DNA from: Gordonia soli NBRC 108243
GTDB lineage: Bacteria > Actinomycetota > Actinomycetes > Mycobacteriales > Mycobacteriaceae
Assembly: GCF_000334455.1 (NCBI RefSeq)
Contig: NZ_BANX01000030.1
Location: 57,467 to 121,466 of the forward strand
DNA: 64,000 bases
Direction of reading: 5' to 3'
How positions within the stretch are numbered: the first letter of the stretch is position 1; each line of letters opens with the position of its first letter. Positions 11,303-22,660 of this stretch are shown piece after piece. Position numbers and translations under genes: made by a program. The notes below the pieces were generated by a model. That model was not told the origin of the DNA and made no database searches. It worked only from the letters and a program-made list of their open reading frames with translations.

Positions 11303-11890
11303 GTGAGCAACAGCCGAGCCGATGTCCTCGCCGCGGCACGGCACATATTGACCCAGCACAGCCTCGCCGACCTCTCGATGCGTCGACTGGCGACCGACCT
11401 CGGAGTGCGTCCCAACGCGCTGTACTGGCATTTCCCCAACAAACAGACGATGTTGGCTGCCCTGGCAGACGACATCCTGGGCGACGTCGCCGGCCCCGAC
11501 GCGGACTGGTCGTGGGATCAGCGCCTCGAGCACCTCGCATTGGCCATGCGCGCAGCCCTGGTCGCCGTGCCGGACAGCGCGGAAGTCGTGTCGTCGAGCT
11601 GGGCCAGCGGGTTGTCGCAGAAGTCCATCGCCGCGGACGTGGCGGACACGGCTCGGGCCGGTGGTCTCGACACCCGCGATGCCCAGGCCGTCGCGACGGC
11701 AGTCTGCCAGCTGGCCATCGGCTTGACGATCGAGGAACAGACCCGCAACCAGATGGAACGCCTCGGCGTCACCGGGCCGTCACATCGGGATTTCGCCGGC
11801 GAGTTCGCCGATGGCCTTGCGGTCATCCTCGACGGAGCACGACTCCGTGCCGGCGCCGAGATCGAGCCGCGGACACCTTCCTCGACCTGA
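11303..11890 (+). CDS. bioQ: TetR-family biotin operon repressor
   Basis: 195 residues. An N-terminal TetR helix-turn-helix covers about residues 5-50 (LSMRRLATDLGVRPNALYWH and FPNKQTM), with a helical ligand-binding domain after it. Its divergence from bioA with two identical-arm palindromes between them matches the arrangement of BioQ in Corynebacterium and Mycobacterium, where it represses biotin genes. The start is followed at once by typical TetR sequence. The name is by context; the DNA-binding domain itself is clear. Confidence 0.85.
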   Translation: MSNSRADVLAAARHILTQHSLADLSMRRLATDLGVRPNALYWHFPNKQTMLAALADDILGDVAGPDADWSWDQRLEHLALAMRAALVAVPDSAEVVSSSWASGLSQKSIAADVADTARAGGLDTRDAQAVATAVCQLAIGLTIEEQTRNQMERLGVTGPSHRDFAGEFADGLAVILDGARLRAGAEIEPRTPSST

Positions 11891-11939
11891 GTCGGACGCC
11901 CCGCACCAGAGCCTGAGGGATACCTGAGCGCGCGGTGTC

Positions 11940-11954
11940 TGAATCGTTGATTCA
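11940..11954. promoter_or_regulatory. 15-bp perfect palindrome upstream of the acyltransferase gene
   Basis: TGAATC-GTT-GATTCA, a perfect 6-3-6 palindrome 50 bases after bioQ and 65 bases before the next start. A TTGATT (11947-11952) overlaps it and a TACATT (11968-11973) lies downstream, so it could overlap a promoter and serve as an operator. The cognate regulator is unknown; it differs from the BioQ boxes. Confidence 0.45.
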
Positions 11955-12018
11955 CAGGTTGGCCGGGTACATTTCTTCCCGACACCGGCCACCATGCCCC
12001 GGGTGATCAGCGCCCGCG

Positions 12019-14292
12019 GTGTCGGTGTGCAGGGTGAACACCCCCCTCACGAATCCCGACGAACGGAAGACAGCACCGGTCTTGGCAGCTCCGACGCGTA
12101 TAGATCCGCCTGCGCCAGCAGCGGCGACCCCGCCGACAGTGCCGGCTTATCGCACAGACCTGGACGGTCTGCGCGGCATCGCCATCACGTTGGTCGCGTG
12201 TTTCCACATCTGGTTCGGCCGGGTCTCCGGCGGCGTCGACGTCTTCCTCACCCTCTCCGGGTATTTCTTCATCGGCTCGCTGCTGCGCCACGCTATCCAC
12301 AGTCAGGCCGTCCACGTCACCTGGCGCGACACCGTCGATCCGTGGCCACGTCTCAAGCGACTCCTACGCCGACTCCTGCCGGCGCTGATGACCGTGCTGC
12401 TGGCAGTGACCATCCTGACGCTCGTGATCTTGCCGCAGACCCGCTGGGTCAACGTCGGCAACGAGCTGATCGCGAGCGCGCTCTACTACCAGAACTGGCA
12501 TCTGGCGTTCAATTCACAGGACTACCTCGCGGCGAGTTCCGCGAACAGTCCGCTGCAGCACATCTGGTCGATGTCGGTACAGGGGCAGTTCTTCGTGGTC
12601 ACGTTGCTGACCGCCCTCGCGTTCGCCGGTCTGCTCAAACTGATGGCGCGCTTCGTGTCCCGCTTCGCCGAGCCCGCGGTCATCCGCGCGCTGGTCGCCG
12701 GGGCGGTCATCGCCGTGGCTGCCGTGTCCTTCTACTGGGCGCACATGCGAATGGGCGTCAACCAGCAGTTCAACTACTACGACACGCTCTCCCGCCTCTG
12801 GGAGCCGCTGGCCGGTGGCCTGTTGGCGATCTGGCTGCCGAAGATGCGGATCCCGAACTGGATTCGCAACGTCGCGGCGGTCGTCGCACTCGGCTTGATC
12901 ATCTCGTGCGGCTGGTGGATCGACGGTGTCGACTCCTACCCGGGACCACTCGCCCTCGTCCCCGTCGTCTCCACGATGGTCATCATCTGGGCGGGTGCCA
13001 CCGCGCTGCAACGACCACGGCGCAGGCACGCCGCGAACGCCGCCGAGTCACAGGCGATGCCCGCGGTCAACCGTTTCCTCGCCGCTTCGTGGCCGGTCTG
13101 GCTGGGTACGGTCGCATACTCGCTCTATCTGTGGCACTGGCCGCTGCTGATCTTCTACCTCACCTGGCGCGACAAGGACCACGCGAACTTCTTCGAGGGC
13201 GTCGGCCTGATCGCGGTGTCCATCACCCTCGCCTGGCTCACCAAGCGGTACATCGAGGATCCGCTCCGGGGAGGTGGCCGATCGACGCTCACACGCGGCC
13301 GCCGGGACGGCCGGAGCCGTTGGCTGGGCTACACCTCGGTGGTGACGACCGTCCTGGTCGTCGGCACGCTGTTCACCGGCGTCGGGATCAAGCTGTGGGA
13401 CCGCCACGTGTCCAACATCGTCGTCGACACCGCGAACCTGGATCCGCGGCTGTACCCGGGTGGTCGTGCGCTGCTCCACGGGACACCCGTTCCCGCCCTC
13501 GACCCGCAGCCGTCCGCGCTGAACGTCACCAAGGACTTCCCGGAGACGTCGACCGACGGGTTCATGAGCGATTTCAACGATCCGGACATCCACGTCGGCA
13601 CCTACGGTGATCCCACCGCGACCCGCACCCTGGCGCTGATCGGTGGGTCGCACGCGGAGATGTGGGTGACCGCCCTCAACCTCCTCGGCAAGCGCAACCA
13701 CTTCAAGGTCACCACCTATCTGAAGATGGGGTGCCCGATGTCCACCGAGTTGGTCCCCAAGCAGGCAGGTGTCCCCTACCCGCAGTGTCACGACTGGGTG
13801 ATGCGCGTGATGAAGAAGGTCATCGCGGACAAACCCGATGCGGTGTTCACCAACTCGACGCGACCGCGCGACTACGAACCCGGCGACTGGGTTCCGCCGA
13901 CCTACACGCCGATCTTCGACGAGTTCATCGAGGCCGGCATCCCGGTCCTCGGCATCCGCGACACCCCGTGGCCGCACAATGCCCAGGGCGCGATAGACAG
14001 TCCCACCTGTCTGGCCGACGGCGGTGACGCCGAGAGCTGCGGGACCAACCGTTCGCTCGCGCTGGCACCCGATGACCCGGCGAAAGCACTCGCGGCGACC
14101 CGTCCGATGTTCCACGCACTCGATCTGTCCAACGGAGTGTGCTCGGCAGATCTGTGTCCGGCGGTCGCGGGAAACATCACGGTCTACAAGGACTGGCACC
14201 ACCTCAGCGCCACCTACGTCCGCAGCCTCACCGACGAACTCGGTCGGCAGATGGGCCTCGCGATCCCGTGGACGGGACCGGCTGCGCACTGA
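12019..14292 (+). CDS. Membrane acyltransferase-3 with C-terminal SGNH domain
   Basis: About 757 residues; GTG codons at 12019, 12025 and 12034 are all possible starts. The N-terminal ~430 residues form an AT3 membrane domain of about ten helices with YRTDLDGLRGIAI, the catalytic-type histidine in ACFHIW (H63) and GGVDVFLTLSGYFF; the last part has YSLYLWHWPLLIFY and a YIEDPLR end. A linker helix leads to an extracytoplasmic SGNH domain with GGSH (S544) and a DWHHLS block (D725, H728). Such fusions O-acylate cell-envelope polymers. Mycobacteria carry a similar protein (Rv1565c) at the same place near bioA and treX. The substrate is not known. Confidence 0.85.
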   Translation: MSVCRVNTPLTNPDERKTAPVLAAPTRIDPPAPAAATPPTVPAYRTDLDGLRGIAITLVACFHIWFGRVSGGVDVFLTLSGYFFIGSLLRHAIHSQAVHVTWRDTVDPWPRLKRLLRRLLPALMTVLLAVTILTLVILPQTRWVNVGNELIASALYYQNWHLAFNSQDYLAASSANSPLQHIWSMSVQGQFFVVTLLTALAFAGLLKLMARFVSRFAEPAVIRALVAGAVIAVAAVSFYWAHMRMGVNQQFNYYDTLSRLWEPLAGGLLAIWLPKMRIPNWIRNVAAVVALGLIISCGWWIDGVDSYPGPLALVPVVSTMVIIWAGATALQRPRRRHAANAAESQAMPAVNRFLAASWPVWLGTVAYSLYLWHWPLLIFYLTWRDKDHANFFEGVGLIAVSITLAWLTKRYIEDPLRGGGRSTLTRGRRDGRSRWLGYTSVVTTVLVVGTLFTGVGIKLWDRHVSNIVVDTANLDPRLYPGGRALLHGTPVPALDPQPSALNVTKDFPETSTDGFMSDFNDPDIHVGTYGDPTATRTLALIGGSHAEMWVTALNLLGKRNHFKVTTYLKMGCPMSTELVPKQAGVPYPQCHDWVMRVMKKVIADKPDAVFTNSTRPRDYEPGDWVPPTYTPIFDEFIEAGIPVLGIRDTPWPHNAQGAIDSPTCLADGGDAESCGTNRSLALAPDDPAKALAATRPMFHALDLSNGVCSADLCPAVAGNITVYKDWHHLSATYVRSLTDELGRQMGLAIPWTGPAAH

Positions 14293-14373
14293 CCGTCGGC
14301 GACCGACAGGCGTCCGAGATGACCGGCGCGCCGACCACGACTAGGGTCGTCTCATGATCAGTGGAAGGTGGGT

Positions 14374-16902
<2,529 letters not shown>

Positions 16903-16905
16903 TCG

Positions 16906-19242
16906 GTGAGCCGCGGCGGTGCCCACCGACCGGCTCCCGTTGCCACCTACCGGCTGCAGCTGACCCCCGACTTGGGGTTCGCGGACGCTGCCGCCGTCCT
17001 GCCCCACCTCGCGGCTCTCGGCGTCAGCCACCTGTACCTCTCGCCGATCGGCCGCGCCACGGCCGGTTCGCAGCACGGATACGACTGGGTCCCGCCGCCG
17101 GGTGTCGCCGATGTGCTCGGCGGATCCGACGGATTGCGCGGGCTCCGCGCCGCCGCAGATGAACTCGGGCTCGGGCTCATCGTCGACATCGTGCCCAACC
17201 ACACCGGTGTCGCCGACGCCCGACAGAACCCGTGGTTCGCCGACCTGCTGGCACGAGGACCGGAGTCGGCCTACGCGAAGTACTTCGACGTCGACTTCGC
17301 ACCGGACAACGGCGTCGACGGCAGGATCGCCTTACCCGTCCTGGGAGACGAGACAGACCTCGACGCGCTCGAGATCCGCGACGGCTGGCTGCACTTCTAC
17401 GATCACGCCTATCCCCTGGCCCCGGACACCGGCGTCGGCACACCGGCCGAGGTCCACGACCGCCAGCATTACCGCCTCGTCCCCTGGCGCAGTGGTCTGA
17501 TCGGCTACCGACGATTCTTCGCGATCAACGAACTCGCCGGCGTGCGCCAGGAGGACCCGGAGGTCTACGACGCAACCCACGGATGGCTACGCGAGCTGAT
17601 CGCCGACGACCTCGTCGACGGTGTCCGGGTCGACCACCCGGACGGCCTGTGGGACCCACAGGGTTACCTGGAGAGATTGCGTGCCGACCTGGGGCCGGAC
17701 CGACTGCTCTACATCGAGAAGATCCTGGCCACCGACGAGCCACTCGAACCGTCGTTGCCGGTGGACGGGACCACGGGTTACGACCAGCTCCGCATCATCG
17801 ACGCCGTGTTCACCGCGCCTACGGGGGTCATCGCACTCGCCGAGATCCACGAGCGACTGACCGGGGTCGCGGGTGACGGCCGATGGCTTCGCTCGACCGA
17901 GCACGCCCGCAAACTGGAGACCATCGCCGAGACCTTCCCGACCGAACACCGTCGGCTCGTCGCCGCGGTACGGGCGGACAGCGGTCCCGACGCCGAGGGT
18001 TTCCCGGTGCCCGGGGAACCCGAGCTGCTGTCGACCGCCACCGCCGAGATCATCGCCGACCTCGGCGTCTACCGGGCCGACTACCCCGCCCTGCGGAGTC
18101 GGCTCGAGGCAACCGCCGCGCGAGTGAGTGCGACCCGTCCGGGTCTCGCCGGTGCGGTGGCCACGGTCGTCGAGGCCACCGGCCGACACGGCGCCGCGTC
18201 GGCCCGACTGGCCCAGACCGGCGGGGCGGTCACCGCGAAGAGCGTGGAAGACAGTCTCTTCTACCGCACCGCCCGACTGGTGTCCGCGCAGGAGGTCGGC
18301 GGGGACCCCGCAGAGCCCGCGGTCGATCTCCGGGACTTCCACGCGCACAACGAGGCACGTGCGGAGCGCTGGCCACTCGCGATGACCGCGTCCTCGACCC
18401 ATGACACGAAACGAAGTGAAGACGTGCGGGCCCGCATCGCGATCCTGGCGCAGGTGCCGGAGCGGTGGACCCAGCTCGTCGACGCGCTGTGGCGGGATCA
18501 GCCGCCACCGCATCGCTTGACCGGATACTTCCTGCTGCAGAACTTCATCGGTGTCTGGCCGGTCGACGGCCCGGTGACCGACGATCTGCGCGAGCGGTTG
18601 CACGCCTATGCCGAGAAGGCGATACGCGAGTCAGGGCTGCGAACGACCTGGACAGACATCGACGACGATTTCGAGTCGGCGGTGCACAGCTGGATCGACG
18701 CGCTGCTGGGCGGCGATTCGGCGGCCGCGATCAGTGAGTTCGTCGCCGGTATCCGCCGGTCGTGGGAACTCGAGTCCGTTGCGCGGAAGGCGATCACGCT
18801 GCTGTGCCCCGGCGTCGGCGACATCTACCAGGGGACCGAATGGTGGGACGACTCGCTCGTCGATCCGGACAACCGGCGGCCGGTCGACTACCGCCGGCCC
18901 CTGGACGGACCGAAGACGACGGTGGTGCGGCACGCGCTGGCCCTACGCACCCGCCATCCGGCCGCCTTCGGGGTCGGCGGCACCTATCTGCGACTGAGCG
19001 CGTCCGGGCCGGCGGCCGAGCACGTGGTGGCATTCGGTCGCGGCCACGACGACTCCGCCGAGGTGGTCGTCCTGGCGGCGCGTTTCACCCACAGCCTCGA
19101 CCACGAACGGTGCGCCACGACTTCGGTGGCACTCCCCGCAGGCAGATGGCGCGACGTCGCCGACGACTCCGAGTACTCCGGGAGCATCCCGTTGTCGACG
19201 GCCATGTCACGGACCGGGGTCACGCTGCTCGAGCGTGTCTGA
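16906..19242 (+). CDS. treY: Maltooligosyl trehalose synthase
   Basis: 778 residues from GTG 16906. A GH13 enzyme that isomerises the reducing end of maltooligosaccharide to an alpha,alpha-1,1 linkage. Markers are the N-terminal ATYRLQLTPDLGF, LYLSPIGRATAGSQHGYD, IVDIVPNHTGV, GVRVDHPDGL (nucleophile), LYIEKILATDEPL and SSTHDTKRSEDVRARI. It is three bases after treX, so the two are co-transcribed. Its stop is six bases from the stop of the converging Mce-associated gene. treZ, normally next, lies 9.9 kb away beyond the mce operon. Confidence 0.95.
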   Translation: MSRGGAHRPAPVATYRLQLTPDLGFADAAAVLPHLAALGVSHLYLSPIGRATAGSQHGYDWVPPPGVADVLGGSDGLRGLRAAADELGLGLIVDIVPNHTGVADARQNPWFADLLARGPESAYAKYFDVDFAPDNGVDGRIALPVLGDETDLDALEIRDGWLHFYDHAYPLAPDTGVGTPAEVHDRQHYRLVPWRSGLIGYRRFFAINELAGVRQEDPEVYDATHGWLRELIADDLVDGVRVDHPDGLWDPQGYLERLRADLGPDRLLYIEKILATDEPLEPSLPVDGTTGYDQLRIIDAVFTAPTGVIALAEIHERLTGVAGDGRWLRSTEHARKLETIAETFPTEHRRLVAAVRADSGPDAEGFPVPGEPELLSTATAEIIADLGVYRADYPALRSRLEATAARVSATRPGLAGAVATVVEATGRHGAASARLAQTGGAVTAKSVEDSLFYRTARLVSAQEVGGDPAEPAVDLRDFHAHNEARAERWPLAMTASSTHDTKRSEDVRARIAILAQVPERWTQLVDALWRDQPPPHRLTGYFLLQNFIGVWPVDGPVTDDLRERLHAYAEKAIRESGLRTTWTDIDDDFESAVHSWIDALLGGDSAAAISEFVAGIRRSWELESVARKAITLLCPGVGDIYQGTEWWDDSLVDPDNRRPVDYRRPLDGPKTTVVRHALALRTRHPAAFGVGGTYLRLSASGPAAEHVVAFGRGHDDSAEVVVLAARFTHSLDHERCATTSVALPAGRWRDVADDSEYSGSIPLSTAMSRTGVTLLERV

Positions 19243-19248
19243 GGCGGA

Positions 19249-20211
19249 TCAGCCCGCCGGCGCCGGTTGCGGCGCCGGAGTCGGGGTCGCCGGGGCCGGT
19301 GCCCCGCCGGTGGCGCCGGGGAGCGCACCGCCCCCACCGGGCAACGACTGCGACGGATCGATCTGTCCGTTGGCACTCCCGGGCGGTCCGTCGACGTTGG
19401 AGACCAGCCATCGACCGTCCTCCTTGCTGAGGTCGAGTCGGAAGACCATCAGATTCGAGGTGCCGTTCGGGGCAGTTGCGCTGCGTCCGGAGACCTCGGC
19501 CATCACCAAGGTCTTGGCGCTGTCGGTGCCGAAGGACTCGACCGAGGAGAGCTTGATCGACGAGGTCGCCTGCAACTTCAGCGATTCGACGTTCTGCTGG
19601 GTGGCCTGTCGATCCTGTTCGAGCCGTTCGCGCAGCTTGCCGGTCGACAGCGGGCCGAGCAGTTCCTTGTAGTTGTCCGCGTTCTCCGCGTTGAGCGTGC
19701 TGACGAGCTTGGTGACGAACTCCTCGGAGGCCGCCTTGCTGTCGGTGAACGCGTCGAGTCGTTGCGACTGCTGGCGTGCCTGCAGGGCCAGCAGCACGAC
19801 CGCCACCACGAGCGCGACCACCGCCAGCGCTGCGATCGCCTTCAGGACGCCGCGTCCGGACACGGTGAACGAGATCTGGCGTCCGCTCGCCGACTTCGGA
19901 TCCGGAGTCGGCGGTTCCGAGTCGGGCTCGTCCTCCGCGGCAGCAGCCGACGACGCACGGGTCGCGGAACGTTGCGCCGCCGAGCGAGACGCCTTCGACG
20001 TCGGCCGCTTGGCGGTCGCCTCGGTCGTCCCGGTCCCGCTCACCCCGGCGCTGTCCGCCACGGCATCGTCGTCCCCCGAGCTACCGTCCCCCGAGCTACC
20101 GTCTCGCGTGTCGTCGTCCGCGGTCGGGTCGAGGTCGGCGCCATCGGCCGGCACGGTCTCGAACTCGTCGTCCGGAGTGGTCTCGTCGGGAGTGGAGTCG
20201 CGTTCGCTCAT
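19249..20211 (-). CDS. Mce-associated membrane protein
   Basis: 320 residues. The N-terminal ~115 residues are acidic and Ser/Thr-rich and include a tandem DGSSGDGSSG from a 15-base DNA repeat near 20085-20110. One membrane helix (about 122-143) is followed by a NTF2-like domain (SEEFVTKLVSTLNAENADNY...) and a Pro/Ala-rich tail. This is the architecture of Mas proteins, which stabilise Mce complexes. It is the last gene of the mce operon, 62 bases after mceF. Many mce operons carry two or more such genes; only one is seen here. Confidence 0.88.
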   Translation of the reverse strand: MSERDSTPDETTPDDEFETVPADGADLDPTADDDTRDGSSGDGSSGDDDAVADSAGVSGTGTTEATAKRPTSKASRSAAQRSATRASSAAAAEDEPDSEPPTPDPKSASGRQISFTVSGRGVLKAIAALAVVALVVAVVLLALQARQQSQRLDAFTDSKAASEEFVTKLVSTLNAENADNYKELLGPLSTGKLRERLEQDRQATQQNVESLKLQATSSIKLSSVESFGTDSAKTLVMAEVSGRSATAPNGTSNLMVFRLDLSKEDGRWLVSNVDGPPGSANGQIDPSQSLPGGGGALPGATGGAPAPATPTPAPQPAPAG

Positions 20212-20273
20212 CAGTGGTGGGTCACGTCCTCAAAGTGATGTCGGTACTGGGCCGCGCAGAGCCGGATTCGGAG

Positions 20274-21452
20274 CTATCCCAGCGGGACGGTCCGTGCCTT
20301 CGGGTCGTACCCGGGTGGCGGGCCGGCGGTGTCGTCGCCCGGCGGACGCGGCGCGTTGGCCGAACCGCGGACCTGCTGCCGCTCGTCCTCGGTGACACAG
20401 TACAGATTGGTCGGGATGGTCAGTTCCAGGATCTTGGTCGGATCGTTGGGTGTGACCGCGTAGTTGCACGACGGCCGCGTGAACAACGAGCCGAACGCCC
20501 ACCACGCACCGTCGTGGAACATGTACATGCTCTTGATGCCGGCGTCGCGGATGGACGGGAACAGCTGGGCCAGTGCCGGAGCGCGCAACGCGCCCTGCCG
20601 CGAGATCTCCACGAACTGTTTGAGTACGTCGGAGAGCGGATCCCGCATCTGCCCGAACGAGCCGCTCAGACTGGTGAACTGGCTGGGACCGCGGCCGAGG
20701 AGGGTCCGCAGTTCCTTGTCGGACGCAGCGGCCGCGTTGATCACCGAACTGATCCCGGCGACCGTCGACCCGAAGTCCGGCTGGATCTCAGCCGTCGTCT
20801 TCAGGATCGTGCCGGAGTCCTGGATCAGCTTGGTGGTCTGTGGGAGCACCCGATACAGATCGGCGAAGATCGTCCCGCCCGAGTCGAAGAGGACGCGCAA
20901 CTGGTTGGTGCCATCGGCATTGAGACCCACCTCGAGGTTGTCGACGATCGAGCGCAGCTTCACCGGATCGATCTGCTCGATGACGTTCAACGACGACTCG
21001 AGCAGGTTCGGGAACGGCGCGGTGACCCGCGTCTGCGTCGCCTGGATGACGTCACCGTCGGCGAAGTAGGGGCCGTCGGCGGTCGGCGGCTGGAAGTCGA
21101 CGTATTGCTCACCCGCGGCCGAGAGGCCGAGAGCCGCGACCACCGAGTTCCGGTTGATCTTGACGTCGTCCTCGATCTCCACCGAGACGTCCACCGACTC
21201 CGGACGGACCTGGATGTCGGTGACGTCCCCGATCCGGGAGCCGCGCAGGGTGACCATCGAGGTCTGTTGCAGGCCACCGGAGATCGGGAAGTGCACGGTC
21301 AACGCGTAGGTGCCCTGCAGCGGTTGCCATCGCAGTGCCCCGAACGTGAGATACGCCAACCCGATCAGCATCACCACGATGAGGCCGAGGTTGCCCACCA
21401 TCACGCTGTGCGAACGCAACCAACCGAACAGGCCCGAGCCACGTGAACTCAT
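20274..21452 (-). CDS. mceF: Mce family protein, MceF position
   Basis: 392 residues from ATG 21452, which overlaps the mceE stop (ATGA). One N-terminal membrane helix (VMVGNLGLIVVMLIGLAYLT), then the MCE domain (TYALTVHFPISGGLQQTSMV, TLRGSRIGDVTDIQVR) and a long helical region. A C-terminal segment carries CNYAVTPNDPT and LYCVTEDERQQ, giving a likely disulfide pair, as in other MceF proteins. It forms part of the periplasm-spanning lipid channel assembled with YrbE permeases. Confidence 0.92.
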   Translation of the reverse strand: MSSRGSGLFGWLRSHSVMVGNLGLIVVMLIGLAYLTFGALRWQPLQGTYALTVHFPISGGLQQTSMVTLRGSRIGDVTDIQVRPESVDVSVEIEDDVKINRNSVVAALGLSAAGEQYVDFQPPTADGPYFADGDVIQATQTRVTAPFPNLLESSLNVIEQIDPVKLRSIVDNLEVGLNADGTNQLRVLFDSGGTIFADLYRVLPQTTKLIQDSGTILKTTAEIQPDFGSTVAGISSVINAAAASDKELRTLLGRGPSQFTSLSGSFGQMRDPLSDVLKQFVEISRQGALRAPALAQLFPSIRDAGIKSMYMFHDGAWWAFGSLFTRPSCNYAVTPNDPTKILELTIPTNLYCVTEDERQQVRGSANAPRPPGDDTAGPPPGYDPKARTVPLG

Positions 21453-22660
21453 CCGCAGCACCCCTTCGTCCCGGTCAGTCGGGCCAGCAGTCGCGTGAGT
21501 GTCTGCTGCAGTGCCGCAGAGCCCTCGTCGACGTCCTGGAGTTCCGGCAGGCGCGACGCGGAGTCGACGCCGACGCCGGGGCTGAGGAAGTAGACCTTCG
21601 CCGAGACCGACGCCGCGCTGCTCGCGGTCGACTTGGCCCATTTGGGGGTCAGCTTGGCCATGTTGTCGGCGAGCGGACCGAGTGTGGTCGCAGTGTCCCG
21701 CAGACCCGCGAGCACCGTGGACAGATGGCCGAGCATCTCGATCATGTTGCCCTGGTTGGTGTTCAGGAAGTCGTTGGTCGCCGACGTGACGCGATCGGTC
21801 TTGTCGAGCGTCGACAGGATGAGACCCATCTGGTTGTTGACCGCGTTCAACGCCGGACCGAGCTTGTTCACCGACGCCATGATCTGCGCGCGACCGGCGG
21901 CGAGCTGCCCGGTGAGCACCCGGGTGTTGGCGAGTGCGGAGTCGACCCGGCCCGCGTTCGCGTTGAACTTGGTGATCGCGGTCGTGAGTCCTTCCACGGC
22001 ACCGTTCAGCTGGTCCGGGTTGGTCGACACCGCACTGCTCAACTCACTGATGATGCTGGTGAGCGAGTTCAGCGAGCCACTGTCGACGACGCCGGTGAGA
22101 CTGACCAGCAGGTCCTCCACCGTCGCCGCGGCCGACGTCGGTCCGGTGAGGCTTCCGCCCGCCGGGATTCGAGCCGCCGAGGCCGGGTTCTCAGGCGGCA
22201 GCAACGCGACGAAGACGTCACCCAATGGGGTGGCCTGCCGCAGTTCTGCCCCCGTTCCGACGGGGATCGCGGTCGAGCGGCTGATCTGCATGGTGACCGC
22301 CGCCGTGTAGTTCTCGGCCACGATGTCGGTGACCTGACCGACGTCGGTGCCGTTCAGCTTCACCTTCGCGCGGCCCGGCAGGTTCAGCGCGTTGTCGAAG
22401 CGGGCGTGCACCTCGATGGAGTCGCCGATCCCACCCGGCGCGGGCAGCGGCACCTGCTCGACGGTCAGCCCGGGGAGGACACCGCATCCGGAGAACAGCA
22501 GCATCGATGCGACGGCGACCGCGAGCACGCCACGACGACCGGAACGACGCTCCCGACCGTCGGTGCTCACCCGGAACGCAGACACCCGGGACCCGTGCGG
22601 GTGCATCGCCGGCCCGGGCCGGCGGAGGGCCGTGTGCAACAGCTCTGTGCGGCGGGTCAT
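21449..22660 (-). CDS. mceE: Mce family lipoprotein, MceE position
   Basis: 403 residues from ATG 22660, overlapping the mceD stop. A long n-region is followed by VLAVAVASMLLFSGCG, a lipobox with C59; a start at an internal GTG would shorten the n-region. The MCE domain follows (IEVHARFDNALNLPGRAKVK, VGQVTDIVAENYTAAV), then a long helical needle. MceE is the usual lipoprotein of mce operons (LprK type). The C-terminus is KGCCG. Confidence 0.92.
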   Translation of the reverse strand: MTRRTELLHTALRRPGPAMHPHGSRVSAFRVSTDGRERRSGRRGVLAVAVASMLLFSGCGVLPGLTVEQVPLPAPGGIGDSIEVHARFDNALNLPGRAKVKLNGTDVGQVTDIVAENYTAAVTMQISRSTAIPVGTGAELRQATPLGDVFVALLPPENPASAARIPAGGSLTGPTSAAATVEDLLVSLTGVVDSGSLNSLTSIISELSSAVSTNPDQLNGAVEGLTTAITKFNANAGRVDSALANTRVLTGQLAAGRAQIMASVNKLGPALNAVNNQMGLILSTLDKTDRVTSATNDFLNTNQGNMIEMLGHLSTVLAGLRDTATTLGPLADNMAKLTPKWAKSTASSAASVSAKVYFLSPGVGVDSASRLPELQDVDEGSAALQQTLTRLLARLTGTKGCCG

